This document shows positions 20,801-35,800 of a DNA stretch of 64,000 bases, piece after piece. Position 1 is the stretch's first letter. The number at the start of each line of letters is the position of its first letter. The position numbers and the translations under genes are program-made. Source of the stretch: Acanthornis magna (taxonomy: Eukaryota; Chordata; Aves; Passeriformes; Acanthizidae); NCBI GenBank assembly GCA_036785705.1, contig JAWUZG010000084.1:12909501-12973500 (forward strand), in the 5' to 3' direction. The notes beneath the pieces were generated by a model that did no database searches, was not told the origin of the DNA, and was given only the letters and a program-made list of their open reading frames with translations.

Positions 20801-23800
20801 CTCATCCAATGCACTGCCTTAGTGGTGCAGGAACACTTGATACAGCACAGGTTTCTTTATCCAGCTTAGAATGACTACAGGGGGATTTGCTTATGGAACA
20901 TTTGTGCCTCATATGTGTTTCAGCTGCTAAATCAGTATCCACTCTCTAAAGACTGTGTGCAGTGATACCTTCTAGCAGAGTGCACACAGAAGCAGATGAG
21001 TCTGCCAAAGAATCTGAAAACCTCAAATTAGGGTCCTAACTCACCAATAAACTGGGCTATCATTTAAAAAGATATTGGAATTAATATATCAGTAGGCTGG
21101 ATTAATTGCAGCTGAAGGTCTCTTCTCAGTTGACCTCAGCTGAGCAAGTGTCCTCCTGAGATACCTGTTTTCAACAGCTGACCCTGATTATTGGATGGAC
21201 ATTTTCATAACACATGCCCTCCCTAGTGTCTTCATATTGGGACTTGAAAATTGCCTGAAAACTTTGTAAGGATTAAATTATGTACGAATCTTCACGTAAC
21301 AGGGTAACAGTGCTAGTTAGCTCTTCTGTAATGTGTAAATCCTGTGACCAGCCTCTTTATGAACCTGTGATTACTGAGCATTTTAAAAATTAGGTAAACT
21401 TAGACACTCTTCTGTCAGCCCTTTGCGTGTTTCTAGAAAACCTTTAGTTTTTTGGGTATTCAGTTCAACTTTGGAAATGAATGAAAATTCCTCCTTCAAG
21501 GCCCAAGGCATTATCTAAGAAGAGTCTTCAGTTTCCTGTTTATTCTAGCTGGCATCACAGATGAGGTGAAATGTTGCTAAGAAGCTATGTTGCTGGCATC
21601 CACTAAAACATGAAATCCTGTGGTTTCAGGCTCACTAAGTATCTTCTGTTTTATGTCTTAAGCAGAACTAACTTAATCTGGTTTGGGTTTTTTCAAGAAC
21701 AAAAAATTTTCCAGTCATTCTGGTTTGGGGTTATAGACTTGTTCTGTAATGCTTAGCAGACTAAAGTCTTAAATGATATAAATCCTTTGTGCTACTTTAT
21801 TTTGCCTATTCATTAAATGTTGATTTTATCAACATTATCAATTTTTAATAGAGAATTATGTGCCTAAAGATATCTGCCTGCTTTCATGTTAGATATCCTG
21901 AGCAGCCTCTTCTCTGGCTGTTCATGTAGGAGCCTCTGTGCCTCGAGTCTTACACAGCAATGCTGCATGTGTGCTTTTTTATCTTTCACATGTATAAAAT
22001 GGCATTAAGTTCTTGTGTTTGGGTTCTTAATTTTAGAAATAATACCTGTTTCATCTGAAGAACCTGAATTGTCTTGATACAGGTGTGTGAACTTGGTTTT
22101 GGGGCTTTATACTGACTACTTCATGCTTTTGCGGATGTCTAATACAGATACTTTGAAGTACCCTCTATAGCACTGGTACCTACTTCTTCCCTGTGTTTTC
22201 TGGGAGTAGAACTATTAATACACAAATCACAGTGGCATCAAATTTAATGTGAGATGAAAGACTGCATCTAACTGATGCCGCTTCCTTTCATGCTAGCAAT
22301 CATTGCATAGTGAAAAAGTGTTCAGCTATCCACCTTTTACCCTAACACATAGGAAAATAGTCTCCTAATAAAAAGCTAAATGAACTGAGATATCCTATGC
22401 AGATGATACCTCAGTTCTCATCTGTTTTGCTGCTTCTTATGGTTTAAACCTGCTTCTTAAATGTCTTTTTTCTTTCTAAAGCTTTCTTGCTTGATTTACC
22501 AATAAAATATTCCAAGTTATTCATCCTGTGGCATTTAAGTTTAGAAATGTACATGGCAGAAATATTGAGAACTGAACAAGCAACAGTTCTCCTGCTTATT
22601 TAGTTAACAGCTAGACAAGACCACATCTTACTAATCTCAATTGTGGGTTTTCTGGGTGTGTTTCTTTTTCTCCGGAGACCTGGGTACGTTGTGAAAGAGG
22701 CATATTATACTTGTAAGACTCTCACAGGCTACATAAAAATGCACACATTATCCTGAACAGCCCAGCATTACTTGACAGATGGCACTGCCATCACACAGAA
22801 TCAATCTGAAAAACGTGATTTTTTTGTCACTCTATGCAGAAGATGACCTTCAGGCATCTTATTAATGTTGGTAGGAGTAGAGGAGGAAAAAGCTCTTCTG
22901 GAACTTGTATCCTTCATGTTAGTCCCTGAAAAATTAATCTATTAATCAAAGATTTGCTATAATTCACTCTAGTTTCTTGATTTTAACTAAGCGATGAAAT
23001 GGCAGAAAAGGGCAATTTCTTCCTCAAGTAGACAGCTTTATTTTGTCCAATTTTCTTGACAAGGCATAAATTTTAGGGAGTACTGACTCCCAGTTTGTGC
23101 AAAAAGGTGACTGAAGTTGGAAAGTTGCAGAGCTCTGAAGGGTGATGAAGGGAAGGGTATAACAACCTTTCATGTCTTCTGCAAGGCTTTCCAAATGTCT
23201 GCAGCCCACTCTTGTGCACTGAAGTAAACTTTTCTACAAGGTGTCCAAAACACAGTAGACCAGCAATGCTGGGAAAAAGTGATTTCTGTAAAAGTAAGCT
23301 TTCCACAAACTTTGGGTGATGAAAATTTGGAGGCCTGTGTATTTTAGGGGACAAGGTACTTTGAAATCATAAACACTTGGAAAATTTATCTACCAAATAG
23401 TAGTGATAAGAGAAGACCTGATATAGTATGAATTTAGTAGATCTTACTTAGCTCAAGATAGAATCTTAAAGCTGCTAATATTTTAGTAGCTACTCTGAAG
23501 TTAAACTTGACTATAGTGAAGTGTCTGGTAAATATTTAATGAAGCTGTTTTAGAAAGATTGATTCTATTCCTACTATCCTGTACCTCATTATAATGTTCA
23601 AAATGTCAGTAGCTTTTCTTTCAAAATTGCCAGTGGTACCATTGGAGAATATTGCATTTAAAACTCTGGAAAGCACTGTTGGGATACAGTAAAGTTTTAA
23701 TTTATAGCACAATAATAAATGAACATTCTCCTATTGCTCTTTGGGGGAGAGGGAAAAATGTACATTTGATTTACTTAATCTGTCTTGGCCAGCACACAGA

Positions 23801-26800
23801 AGTGAGCCTAAATTAAGTCTTCAGCCATTAATCCTGCCTGATTTGTCAGAAAGTTTTCATGGCCCAGAAACCTGGCTTGACAGGTTAGTGACATTAATCT
23901 GGGTTTCTTGAGCAAAAATCTGCAGTTGTCCAGCTGTCCTTTTTCTTCTTGACCTCCTTCAAGTTGAAGGTAATTATTTTCAGCCAGATCAATACTGATT
24001 GAATTTGGTGGGGGGAGGGTAGGAAGTGGCTGTTTAGATGTAGCCTCTTTTAGAGTCCTGAGTGCATCAACAATTCAAACTGCACTCCTGCCCCTTTTTC
24101 AGGTCGCAAATTTCTGTCCTGTATTTACAGTTGTGGGTTTTCGTTTTACACTGTATGTTTCAAAATACGACTTTTTTTTGTTCACTCACTGTTTCTCTAG
24201 GTATGTCACTGCCTTTGTGGATTAGTTTTTGCCTCTGAAGAATGGGAGTGAGGGTGTTAGCCTTGCTTCTAAATGAAAACAATGTTATCTTGTTCTGTAC
24301 CTATGCTAGGTTCTTTTGTCCTATCCTGCTATTCTTTTTATCCCCTCTATCTTCTAAATAGTTAAAGTCAGCAAATGTTTTGCATGGTGTAGAGTTCTCA
24401 AAGCTCCTGCAGCTAACAAAGGCAGCCAGGCAGAGAAGAGAGATCACTGCTGATGAACACTGTAGAATAATCTAAAGGCTAGAGGAATTGATTCTTTGGT
24501 CAGATTTATCTTACATGTAGCATGTCTGACATCTAATAAAGATTGAGTTATGCTGTAGTTTGGGCATAATTAGTTAAAAAGGTCACTAAGCCGCGAGATA
24601 CAAATCAGTGGGAAAGCTTGCTTACCTAGTTTTAATACTGATTGTAGTTTTTGATGAGATTTTGTGATGTGGGAGTTGTGATAGATGTGTATGTTGGTGT
24701 CAATAAATGTCTGTTTAGGTTAGTGTTGAAATTTTTTAATGTGTTCCTATGGAAAAGGATTCTTCTATGCTGTAATTGTTTTGTCTGAATAGTGACGCTC
24801 CTTATGTGGAATGCATGTGGTAAAGTAACAGGAGAGAAAGCTCTTGGTTTCCCAGAGCAGGAAAGGTAGAAGTACATGCTGCAGACAGACCAAAAGCTGA
24901 TTCCTGTAATCTCATGTCTTCCCCCAGAAGAGAAATATAGGTGGCAGTATGATAGTTCATTGTTAAGGGCTGTTCAGCACAGCCAGCTCTCAAATTGTAA
25001 GCACAAAATATTGCTGGTATTGGGAAAGTGGTAAAACCTGCTTTGTTTGTTTGCCAGGATTTTGAGAGTAATGGCTTTTGTAGGCCCTTGGAAGTTTTAA
25101 TCAGTCATCAAACCATTTCAGGGAAAATGAAAATACTTGGTTACCTTTGGATTGTGTCTACATTGTGCAAATCAAGCATAATTACTCTGATGGATAATTA
25201 TATTGGAAGAGCAATGATTTAAAAAAAAATACCTCTAGGATTATACTGCTTTGAAAAGCATGACAGTACCAAGATGATGTTTCTGGGAGTTCGGGTCTAA
25301 TCCAGTTTAAGTGGAGCAAAAAGCTTTGATAATGTTTTTTTTCTATTCTGCCTTTCCTGTTTAAGGACTTCTAGCCTTCTGGAATGGGTGGTGAAGTTGC
25401 TTTCCTTTTGGTTCTGGTCTAAGCATAGCTCTAAATGGATCTAGAGTTCTGTACTAGTATCATGTGATTGTGTGTGTGGATCCTCCTGGCCAGTTTAAAA
25501 ATGGGAAAGTTAACTTCGTCCTGAAAAATCAAATGATTTAAGAAAGGCACTCAGAAGGGCCATATTTGTAGTGTTAATTTAAGGTAATACTGGATTCCTC
25601 TTAAGAGAACATTAAACTTTGTTTCTGCAGTCTGAAGGATTTTCTGTTAACATAACCCTTCAAGTCTGGAGTGCTAAAAAACAAAAATTGCGTAAGAATT
25701 TGAAAGTTTATTTTTGTGTTGAAATATCTAGAATATGGATATGAAAGTCAGCTTTTTTGGAAGTCTTTATTTAAATGATGCATACAGAAGATTCTATTTC
25801 CAGATATGACATTGTCAAACATCATAGGTATACAATATGTAGGTATACAGTAATGTATTGAGAAACAAAAGGATTATTTATACAGGAAAAAAAAAAGCAG
25901 AAGAAATGTTTCTAAACACAGGCCTCAGAAATATCCCTTGAAGATTGCATGTTTTGCTGTGAAAGCATCTTCACAAATTCTTGTGTGTAGCAACACAGTG
26001 ACAGCTTTAATCTCAACAGCTGCTTTTTCAGAGCAGTGTTTGATTCTTCTGTTGATCTAATTCTTTTCACCCAAAATGACCTCAAGAGGTGACCTACTCT
26101 GATAAGATATGCTGGCTTGTTTTATGTGCTAACAATGCATAGTTCGATTAAAATAAAACTAGGAAAAACTTGAACCCCAAGGTGATCACCAGTTCTAATA
26201 AAACTAAAACTCGAGCTATGCACTGTTCTCGGTCCTTAAAGAAGGTAAACCTAGTCGGTCTTCCTAATTGGTTTTTCCTGCTATGATCATTTGCAACAAA
26301 TTGTGTTTGTCTCTCTTCCCAACTGCATCTTTTCAATTATTTGTGTTACTTGTTCTTGTTAATATATAGCAGCTGTTTTCCTACCTTTCCTTCTAACAGT
26401 ATATTTGTATTTCAGGGAGTTGATTCACTTGCTCACTCACCTTTCTGAAGCTCTGCATGAAGCACAACTTAAACTCATACTGGTCATCCCTCCTGCAGTT
26501 GCAGCAGGGTGAGTATTCCTATTTAGATGGCAGATTCCAGATGATAAATACTTTCTTGTCTGATAAACAGTAAGTTCAAAGCATAGTTTAAAGCTCTGCA
26601 GCTTAAAAGGATAAGAAATTATTTGGATTTGATTGGTAGTCCTTTCTCCATGCACTGAGTAGCCTTGGTAACTATGTGCTTTCACATATACTGCTTAATT
26701 TTTAATGTGATAGAGGAGCCAACAACGAGGCGCTATGCTGGACCTTGTTCTCCCCCTAACTCCAGGTGGGGTCTCATGAGAACAGAGTAGAGGGGCAGAA

Positions 26801-29800
26801 TCCCCTCCCTTGATGCGCTGGCCACACTTCCCTTGGTGCAACCCAGGATATGGTTGGCTTTCCCAGCTCTAAGTGCACAGTTGGCTATCAACTGCATTGT
26901 TGGCAATGCAAGATTATTTTTTCCCACCAAGTTTCCTTTTTTCCTTTACAATGTTCAGCAACCTTATGCCTGCATATGAAAACTCAGTAATGCAAACCAA
27001 ACAGAGAAGCATTGTTAGATACTTTTTCAAATGAGAGTCAGTAGACAGCTAAAGAAAAATATGACAATTTCTTATTTTTCTCACCTTGGGCTGTACAGCA
27101 GTATGGATAGGCTCACAGCCAATACAGATTATGAGAGTTTAACAGCACAGTTTCAGGACAGTGTTGTACAGCCTCCTGAATTTCTTGTAGGCTGTCACAT
27201 CTTTCAGTGTACATTCATTTTCAAAGTGCCAAAAAGGCTGAGAAAATTGAATACCTGAGCAGTCTGGGAAATGTTGCTTCTGTGGCTGGACTTTTCAATG
27301 ACCTCAAGTTTTTGCTGAGTTTTATGAGGAGGTTCTATAACATGTGGGGGAAATAAAGCATTTCTGCCTACAGCTGTCTGTGCAGACTTAAATGCATCTA
27401 GCTGAAAAGATTTAGGGATCCTGCAGTAGGTGACTAAAAAGTCTGTGTGCTGAGATCAGTTAGCATCTGCCCTGTAAGTGTGGTGTCGCCTCTTCTGTAG
27501 GTTATTAATGTATCCCCATCCAAACTAATTCCTGAATGTATATCCTTCCTACCATCTTAAGACTGTAAGCCTAAAACAATATCTACCTAATTTTATTCTT
27601 CAGTAGCTGCCTGAAATCTCATTGCAGGTTATTTTCTGTGAAACTATGTACTTGACTATGTTTCTTGTTTCTTTATATTTTCCTCTGTTACATGCTATAG
27701 CTGATTTATATCTTTAAAATGAAGTAGCTAGGTTAATGCAAAAATCACTTTGCCTCTGTGTGTGGCTGGCCACCAAATTTTGATAGGCAGAGAGAGAAAC
27801 AATGTGTTGAAGACTGTGGCAAAAGAAAACAATAAATTCCATGTAAATTGGTAAAGTAGAGAGTTTTGTAAAATAATACCTGTGCAGAGCCCTTTTCTTA
27901 AAGGACTGACGGCCTAGCTGTGTTTTGAGGAGATTCCTTCCTGTCCTTCAACCTCCTCTGCTTTTACCTTCATTCTGGATCATTAATCCTCTAATTTCTT
28001 GCAGATTTCTCTGAAACATTGTGGGCTGGTATGCCTTTGCATCACATGGATTTTCAGTGGTGTTAACAAGTACTTTGAGTTTCTTTTGATTTGGTTAAAT
28101 CAAAAATAACGAGAAATTATTATGTCTTATCTCCTGTCTGTCATTTATTCCAATCTTTCATGCTGCCCTCTTATGACCTACATTTCATCCCAATTGATAG
28201 TTACTTTTTAAAGTATTTTCTGTTGCTATTGATTTTAATCTATTACAGGTAAAGCAAAGGAGAACATTTTAAAACATTTTTCTAAAATGCTTTATCAGTC
28301 ACTGCATTACACAGATGCTTTTTAAAATGCTAATGCATGCTCTGGTAGAGTTTAAGTAATTGCTATAAACAGTGTTCACATTTGAAGTGCTTTTGTACTT
28401 TTGTTGGTAGGGAGAAAGTGGAGAATAGTACAAACCTGAACATTCCTGTTCATTGTGATACCTGTTGACATTACCAAGGTCAGCCAGAGGGACCTAAATC
28501 AGTTTTGTTTCTTTAAGTCACATAGTGTCTTATAGTCTGTTTTTTCTAAATCCCTAAACAAGAGTTGGAGCCACTAGAAGACTTTTGGATTCTTAAAGAT
28601 GTTTTGCCTGAACCAGAATTTGCATTTTTGAGGTAACTATCTTTCAGGGATATTTCTCTGTTGAACACCACACCAAGGTTTGGATCTTGTGTTGTTATTG
28701 CTGCCTTCTGCTGTCCTGCATTTTGACACAATAATGAGGTCACAGTTCTGAAACCTTTCTGAGCTGGGATTTAGGGATGCCCTGTTAGAGTTGGGAAGAA
28801 AAACCTTTCTAAAGTGCAATTTTTAACCTGAAATAAGTTTTACATGCTGCTCCCTAAATGGCTGTTTGTAGAGGAGCCGTGAGAAATAACAGCTGTAGTT
28901 TATATGAAAGAATCTGAAAGTCTCATTCCTCTAAAAGTTATATGTATACCTTTATGTGTTTCTAAGTTTGTGGGATTTATCCATAAGCCCTTATTGCCCA
29001 GGAGAATGCATTAGTCGCATTCTTTTCAATCAATAATCTTACATAAGCCACCTGTCTATATCTTCCACATATGTGTTCTATTGCATTAACTAGAAAAAAC
29101 ACTTTTAAGTTTTTGAGTAAATAGGTTGTTGAAAATACATTCATAGGTTACCAAAACATCCTAAAACATCACACTGTCCATGCATACTTTAAAGCTTAGA
29201 AATATGTTGGATTTGATTATATCAATAATAAGAATCCTCAAATTTTCTTTCTACCTTACTTGACTTTTTGGGTAGCAGCTGTACTTGAAAATATTTCATT
29301 TATATGATACAAGGCTTGAACTGAAAAGTGCTTCCTACTGTGTATTAAATATCTCATGTCTTGAAACTCACTTTGTGTTCTTACATTTACACATGGTTGA
29401 GAGTGTGCTATAATGCATCTTACACTCTTTAGTTTTTGGAATCACTGTAGACTGTTAATCAAAAATACAGCAAAAGGCATGGAAATAAGTACCATCAAGA
29501 ATCAAATAATATATCAGAGTTCAGCAGCTGGCAATAGACTGATAAAGGAGACATGAGCTGTATGTGGAATACCCTACCCAACCGGGATACTAGGAGCTGA
29601 AACAGTGTCCCTTTTGTGTTCTACCCTGATTAAAATTTAAAGAGCTCATAGTCAAATGTAAGCAGTTTATTTAGGAATTTGTAATTTAGACTCTTTTGAT
29701 ATGCATTAAGATCAAAGCAGTCTGTCAGCAAATGCTATCTGAAAGGAGACACTTAAGAGCTAAAAATACTAGTTTGCTGAGGGAAAATCCGCCTGGAAAA

Positions 29801-32800
29801 TGCAGCACTATGCATGAGATTGAATGTGGGATGCAGGAAGGAAACGTTGGGTCATCTGTTTGACTTCTCAAATTCAACTTTTGTAACAAAAACTAAGTGA
29901 GAGTGGTCCTCTACTTAACCTTGCTTTGTTAACTGAAGATTCTGGTGGCGCTTTTGATTTTGGTTTGCTTGTAAAATGTTCTGGACTAACAGAAAACTTC
30001 ACTCATTTTGTTTTTTTAAAATTTAAAAATCCACACATTTTATAGCTTTTCACAACATTAACCCGAGGCAGTTGTGTTGGCTTAATCAAGAGTAATCAAG
30101 AGTTGGGAACGTGTTTGGATGCTGATTAGGAGGTAGGGATCTCCCTAGCAAGCTTTACTGCCGCAGAGAACGTATGTAGAGCTCCCATGGTCGCAGAGAT
30201 TGGGATAGTATTTCCTCCACGTGATGTCCAGGAATTACATTATTTTCCTGCAAACATAAATGATTTGCAAGAGAGGGGAACAAAGGAGCCAAAGCTATTC
30301 TCTATGAAGTGTGTGTGTTATACTGTAATTCTGCCTTGTGATCAGGGTCTTGCAGTTGCAGATGTCTGAAGAGACATGCAAGGATTGCAGTAGTGTGCAA
30401 GTGTTTGCTAGAGCAGATGGTTTGCTGAAGGCTTCCGTCCTTTCTTTCCACAGATTGTCTCAAAAAGTTAGAATTTTGCTGCTTTTAACATTCATGGACA
30501 TTGATGCATATATAAATTATGAGTACCATTTCTAAAAGGTCAGTGGGTAGCTAGCTGTGTTCTGTCCATTGCTGATGGTGAGTAACTCCGTTGGTCCTAC
30601 TAATCCTGGGCTTGATAAAATTCCTGCCTTAAATATATGAATTTCAGTGTTTTATTGTGCTGCAGAAATTATACTGGGGAAAGCTATGTGGATGTTTTTA
30701 TACTGATTGCACAAGCTTATTTCCAAAGAGGATAACTGTGCTGGAGTGAACTACCTTTATGCCTAGGTATGCACATGCATAACTGTGTTGGGGGAAAATA
30801 GGTTTGCCAAATGGACCTTGAAATTTGGTTGCATCTGTTCTCATAAGTCATAGGCATTGGGTTGGTTATTTTGTTTCTCCATTCTTAAATTCTTTATAAT
30901 TAAGGATACATTTTCAAAGCTCAAAGTGAGACTTTGTATAATAACCCTTTTCTGTCTACAAGTAAATTGAATTTCGACTGACTAGGTTATTGCATGTTTT
31001 GTCCAGGTTCAGCAACCATTTTATCCACTGTGTTTCCTAGTTACTGTCAAAAAGCAATGAGTAAAGAAAATTAAGTCTCTTTACATAAACTATTGTTGGA
31101 AAGATCATCAGTAATGTTGTGTCTTACTGTCCTGATAAAGAACAAAGACAAAAAGTTCTTGGAAGCTGTAAGGTAGGGTGTTGTCTTCACAGGGGTTCTC
31201 AATCTATCCATGGCTGCATAACCATTGCCTTCCTGGCATTTGTAGTTTATTACAGACTTCAGATATATGATATAAATATGTTAAGGCTCAGTAAGCACTC
31301 ATTAGAAGCTGTTAGTTTTGTTAAACACAGTGCTAAATAACTCTGTATTTAGATTGTTAGTGGTCGCTTTCCTTGGACTTTTATTGTCCCCTGAAGTATA
31401 ATCTTTTGGACAAAGTAGGAATAAAAATGGCATTGGTTGTGTCACTTCATAATGCAATACTGTGCTTTTTACTGACATTTTGATGGTTAGGATGTGCACC
31501 AGGCAGTTTGTCCTATGTGATGGATATCCTTTTAACACACCTGTCATTAGGCTACAAGACAGTAGCTGATCCTTGAATAACAGATGATATTTTATCTCTT
31601 GATGTTGTATTGAATCAGTAAATGAGAGAAAGTAAACTGTGAAGTAACTAAGTAAACTCAGCTGCTGAGGTGAAAGGCTGCACTGTCACTATTAAAAGTT
31701 TTAGAATTACAGATATAGTTACTGCTGCATTTCCAAGAAAAAATGTCAAAAATCTGCTGAAAATCTCTAAAACTTTGGAGCTTTGTATGTATCAATCATA
31801 ATTAAAATGCACAGAAGACAGTGTTAGAAAAGTGGCTGTTTCAATTGTTTAAGAAGCCTCAGATAACACAAAGTAGCTTTATACTTTAGTAATTTTATCA
31901 AGTCTAGCACGATAACGACAAGGTATGTATCAATCAGTCCTTGATCCTTGATTTAAGTTAATTGTATGCAAAATAGCTGCTCTTAGCTGTGTTTATTAAC
32001 ATGCTTACCAGTACAAAGCAGAGGTCAGTGAGCAGGATGGTTTCATTTAACCTTGTGGGACACTGTGTTGGGGATTATTGTTAAAAATAAAACACATTGT
32101 AAACAAACCACTGGAGCTATCACTGTCCTCGTGACATTCTCAAAAAATACTATTGTTTGTAAATTGCATACAGTTTAGCTAAAATAATTTATCTCCTGGC
32201 TAGTTTCTGATAGCATATATCAAAGTAGTATTTAAATTAGAGGCAAACATGTTTCTCCCTGATAAAAGGTACACTTAACCTCACAGCTTCTAGAAAAATT
32301 TGTCTGTCTTTATTGATTTCTTGAGACGCACAGTTGTAGTGTAGCTGTTTTCATTTTAAAGCTGCAAGAACCCAAATCACTTTCTCTCTTCAAATATTTG
32401 AACATAATATATGTTCTTGTCTCATCAAAATACAGCAAGCGTCCCTAACTTTGGATTTAATATTTGCATATATAAGTGGGGAAAAAATCTACAGCTTCTC
32501 TTCCTGTTACTTAAAACGTCTCTAGGTATATATTGTCAGTATTTTCCACCACTAAACTGCCACTTCTTCAAAATTAACATTTTAGCTACTCAGTTTATTC
32601 TTTCTGCAAAACCATTGTGGATATGAAGTACTGTTTTAAGTGTTTTCAGCCTTTTCTTTCTAGAGCTGCTGTGCAATGAAATTACCAGAATCTGTGCAGT
32701 CTTCATTACTGCTATCCAGTAGCAGTCAATACCAGCTTGGTTTTGCTACTCTGCCTCTTGGGAAGGATTGGCAGGACGTAGACATCTTGTCCCTCCTTTT

Positions 32801-35800
32801 ACTTTGTGCTGTCATGCTCTTTTCTGCTTTTGTTATAAATACACATACATATTTAACTGAAAAGCAGAAAGAGCACACAATGAAAAACTGCTCATTGACG
32901 TCACACTTGCTCAGCCTAATGGATGCCACAATTGACCAGTGTTTTGTGTATGTGATAAAGGAAACAGGTCTTTTAGAAACTGATTATGAGCAGATACTTG
33001 TAATTATATTTTTGTTTTATATCAGGAATCTGTCATCTTTAGAAGTTGCTGCTGATTCAATTGCCATAACTTTATGTACGCAGAGTGATACGTTTGTTGG
33101 TTTGCTATTCCAGTGTATATATATATATACACTGTTTTCCTTAGAAGTATTTCTAGGAAGTAGTAATTCTGATGTAGAATATGCAAGTAAACAGCAGGGT
33201 AATTTTTATGATAATGTATGGTAAACAAATTCAATTAAATTATAAGCAGCTTCTAACATGTGTCTGTTTTGGAGTGAAATGGGAACCATCACTTACTTTT
33301 AACGTCATTCTCAGGCAGGACTATATGGGGCAGAATATATAGCCTTGAAATTTTGATAAGTAAATAATGCCAGGGATCAAACCAGCAGGAAACATATTAC
33401 TTGTTTCAGATGAAGTTTCCAATTATCAGATTATGTCAAATAACAGTATATTAGAAAACCAACTTTGTAGACTACTGTTTATTAAGTAGGATTCTGCTTT
33501 ACCAATACATACACTTAAAATTATGAAAGGTTAAAATATTTGTGAGAAACCTAGTCATAATAATCTTATTTTGTTGGAATCGCTAATACTGTTGCTGAAT
33601 TATTCTGAGCTTTCCACATGTCTAATCTTTCTTACTATTCCTTCCAATTTGACAAATGAGGTCACAGAAAAGCAAGCGATTCTAAAAATGATAAGTGTTT
33701 ATTTATTGTAGAGTTAGTAAGTATATACCAAATATGCTCTGCTATGCTGTTGCCGATAAGGAAATTTGATGCTGGAAGACAATTTCTTTGGGCAAGCAAT
33801 ATACAGAAAATGGGACTTGGGAGGGAAAATTTGAAAGCTAACCATGCACAGTTTCATATTTGTTGTGCATAGCTGGTAATAACACTTTGCCCTCCATTGT
33901 TCCCATAGTTGTCAATCCTCTGTGAGTATCCTTAAAAAAAAAGGGACTGTCAGGAATATGGAGAGTATAGTTACATATCAAGAAGTTTTGTAATCGGGCC
34001 CTGTGCATAAAATTCAGTACTCAAGAAGGCACAGAAATGACTCTTAAGAGGGCTGTCTAGGCTCACTGGTGTAATAATTTTTATTACATGTTAGAGACCC
34101 TGTATAATCTGTTTGACTTGGATCACAAGATACAGCTTGAGATACGAGTTTATACTGAGGGGAACAGAAAACTCAGCAGGAAATGATTACTGGCTGCTTC
34201 TGAATAACAGTTACTGGAGAAAGTTTAATAATGTCTTCAAATTATGCTAATACTATTGAGTCATAGTCATGCTACTGGACTCATGTTTTTTGCCTTTATA
34301 AAGGCTCAAAGTATAGGTCTTTCAGTCACATCTCTTTTTAAAAAGTGAATTCTGTTAGCTACAGTAGATCTGGATGCTTGTTAATGGCTCTAAATTGTAC
34401 ATCTGTTTCCCTTGCTGATGACTTCCCTGGTTTTGCTGCTATTTGTTGGGCTACCAGCTCAGTACAGCATGGCTCTGACTGCAGCCATGAAAGGTTCCAT
34501 GCATTTTGCATGAAAGGACTCAAGGGGAACAAATCTGTTCTTAGAATTGGTTCTTTTAAAGACTGTACGTTACGGTATAAAATCAATGCATTGAAGGTCT
34601 GACTCTACTGATACATTCTGAAGCAAGTGTACACATCTGGTTTTGAATTCCCACTAGGGAAAATCATTAAAAAAATCTGGAGGTCAGCTAGCAACAGTCA
34701 AAGAGAAGAAATGGGGAGGAATACATTCCACCCTATCTGTTATTTGTCGCTCTACCATTTCTTAGCCAGCTGGTGTAGAGCAATTACTACATAAGTTTCA
34801 ATATTAAGTTGGAAAACTTTCCAAAAAAAAAAAAAAAAAAAAGAAGAAAAGAAAAATGGTGAGCATTTTATGCAAGGAGGAATTAAGACTACATTTGGTG
34901 TGTTAGAGTTTTTAAATTAGGCTCATATGCTCTAGAGTACAAGCTTGTTTTGCGTGATGTTCTGCTATTGGAGCATGGCTTGCCTGGGCATTAAGCCCTG
35001 GCATGAAAGGCACTAGAATAGTTTGGAAATTAGTAGAAGCAAATGGTGACACAGTGGATGTTCATTTGTGCATAGTTTTACTTAAATGGCTCCTATAAAA
35101 AGACTGAAGGAATGTAACAGAAACAGTATTAAAGCTGAACAGTTGACCTTCCCAAAAATGGAAGTGGTAGATACGGCAAGTATCAAAAGAAATTTTTTCT
35201 TCTTTGGTATTCAGATTGTTTGGTTTTGTCAAATGTGTATTTGTCATGTTGACTTAAGAATTTAAGATACACTGTATTTTTCAGATAACTAAGAATTTTT
35301 AAGTGACTGGTCTACATGCATGCCTAAGCTCTGAGGACAGCCGTTTTTAGGCTGATTTGTCCCTAGCTGTCTGCTGAGATTTCCTGCTTTCTTTTCAGAA
35401 CATATATCCGTTGGCATGTTTTCTTTTCTTGACTTCTGTTACTGGTTTAAACCAGATGGGCCACAGGTAATTAGTTTGGCTTCATGAAAACTATGTAGGC
35501 TACTCCATGGCAAGAACAGATCCCATGCTTCTCCCTATTTGGAGAGCAAGGACTGCAAAGGCAACAGCTGGGATGGGATATGTGTATTAAAAAAGAGTGC
35601 CAGCCCTTAATGTTCTGCAAAAAATTCATTAGGTACAGAGATACCATTCTGTTTCCTGATTAAAATACAGCAAGCTTTCACTTGTCAGTCTAATTCACAG
35701 TCCCCGAGTGATATGAAGCACTAGGAGTGTATGGAGGAGTCACTCCCAGGGCTTTTGAGTTGTGAATCTTTAGCGCTCAGTTATGATTTTCTTGCTTGTT

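Larger units (their letters stand above)
16697..26415 (+). other. CHID1: CHID1 intron 7 (9.7 kb)
   Basis: Bounded by GTGAGT at 16697 and TGTATTTCAG ending at 26415. Contains the CR1 at 17925-19085 and a CpG-dense islet at 19980-20106. Elsewhere I see only AT-rich sequence with short homopolymers. No extra exon is needed, since exon 7 joins exon 8 in frame as in human. Confidence 0.9.
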
